From assembly GCA_046704745.1 (NCBI GenBank), contig JBJKRL010000084.1, forward strand, positions 17,118 through 81,117: a stretch of 64,000 nt of DNA, written 5' to 3'. The notes under the pieces were generated by a model, which was given only the letters and a program-made list of their open reading frames with translations, was not told where the DNA came from and did not search any database. Both the position numbers and the translations under genes were made by a program. The DNA comes from CAWGGS01 sp046704745. Its GTDB lineage: Bacteria > Desulfobacterota > Desulfobulbia > Desulfobulbales > Desulfocapsaceae. This document shows positions 63,327 through 64,000 of this stretch, piece by piece. Numbering within the stretch: position 1 is the stretch's first letter; every line of letters begins with the position of its first letter.

Positions 63327-63493
63327 TTCTCCACCTCATTTAAAGGCATCCTTAGCCGGCACCTCCTGTTGGAAGACAAACAATAACAACTCCCGGTTAA
63401 GCGACGGCTCAGAAGTAATTTGCCACCTTCCGATCTGTTGAGAATTTTGTTGTCAGCCTTGTTGTGCGAAGACCGGATGCAAAAAAGTATATG

Positions 63494-63850
63494 CTATTTT
63501 TTGACCAGCTCGGAATTGACATCTATAGCATTATCCCGAGCCTCTTCTTCCGATTTAAAGCGTTTATTGATCCAGAAAGATGTGATGGCGGAATGGTATC
63601 CATTTTTCTCCAACCTGACCGTCACCTTTTCCGACGAATCAGCCGCCCCTTTCCATACCACTTTGGATGGTGTTTTACCCAGATTGGTATCATCTTTGAG
63701 ATTGATGATATTAGCCCCGGCAGGATTACTGGCAATGTTGGCTGCCCCATATTTTACTCCGGCTGAGCAACCGACTGTGGTCAGTGCAGCAAAAGCGATG
63801 ACCATAAAAAGCACCGAGCGAACATGTTCTATTGGATTATTGTGTTTCAT
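63494..63850 (-). CDS. PEGA-domain lipoprotein
   Basis: About 118 aa from ATG 63850, with a signal peptide and lipobox LTTVGC. The PEGA domain is clear: NIASNPAGANIINLKDDTNL, GKTPSKVVWK, VTVRLEKNGYHSAITSFW. A longer in-frame start at 63952 would add an unlikely leader. It precedes the PEGA-like gene at 62949-63326 on the same strand; the two are related and may be co-transcribed. The last 150 bases of the window hold nothing further that I can call. Confidence 0.75.
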   Translation of the reverse strand: MKHNNPIEHVRSVLFMVIAFAALTTVGCSAGVKYGAANIASNPAGANIINLKDDTNLGKTPSKVVWKGAADSSEKVTVRLEKNGYHSAITSFWINKRFKSEEEARDNAIDVNSELVKK

Positions 63851-64000
63851 ACATCCCCGGTTTCTAAAAGTTAGATTCTTAAGAGAGTATGCGGTGAGGA
63901 AAATCAGCAAATACCACCTGACCACATCACTCCCTAAACAATGCCAGGACAATTACAAATATCACCTATCATGTCAACTTCTTTTCCCTATCTTCTCGAA

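Overview
The window looks like chromosomal DNA from a Gram-negative, anaerobic, sulfur-metabolising bacterium, most likely a Desulfobulbales-type member of the Desulfobacterota. This is inferred from gene content, not a database match. The evidence is lipid A genes (lpxA, lpxB), many lipoproteins, an anaerobic sulfite reductase operon (asrABC), menaquinone synthesis by the futalosine route, a sigma-54 response regulator and a Crp/Fnr regulator with an FNR-type recognition helix. Base composition is moderate in genes and AT-rich in several intergenic stretches.

Layout. 1-6.2 kb: a glycosyltransferase fusion that runs off the left edge, proC-nadK, and a convergent PHP phosphoesterase / sigma-54 regulator pair. 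6.5-11.5 kb: two envelope lipoproteins (one FlgO-like), a Crp/Fnr regulator, SppA protease and a PilZ protein. 11.7-15.6 kb: a cobalamin riboswitch with its own terminator, then a corrinoid ABC importer and a precorrin-2 methyltransferase. 16-21.2 kb: a 1,432-residue internally duplicated membrane protein coupled to a tandem UspA protein. 21.2-28.6 kb: M16 peptidase, an SDR lacking its catalytic lysine, a HEAT-like protein, a cNMP-binding/DUF4388 protein, a small membrane protein and thiC. 28.6-31.3 kb: a gene-poor stretch with a MITE-like element, an NlpC/P60 lipoprotein and shikimate kinase. 31.3-34.2 kb: lpxA-lpxB facing purC. 34.3-42.5 kb: a leftward futalosine/menaquinone cluster (mqnE, mqnC, deaminase, mqnA, ubiX-like, ubiA-like, DUF3108) behind a sigma-70 gene.

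43-50 kb: malQ, tRNA-Glu, a flavin reductase, a DUF1003 protein, then a decayed patch (LysR with an internal deletion, frameshifted DUF1127) beside DUF1499 and PNPOx-like genes. 49.2-57.2 kb is accessory in character: a tiny ORF, a PAS-LuxR regulator, a FIST/hybrid histidine kinase pair, a TetR gene whose putative operator recurs before a small operon, an AT-rich rsgA, and a second copy of the dispersed repeat abutting a DUF4149 remnant. 57.4-64 kb: a GNAT/nitrilase fusion, asrABC behind an FNR-type box, a rubrerythrin-like protein and two PEGA-type lipoproteins.

The most promising undescribed item is the giant duplicated membrane protein with its UspA partner. Next are the terminator-like leader of mqnE, the TetR regulon with a probably leaderless regulator, and the MITE-like family that appears to have remodelled two loci.
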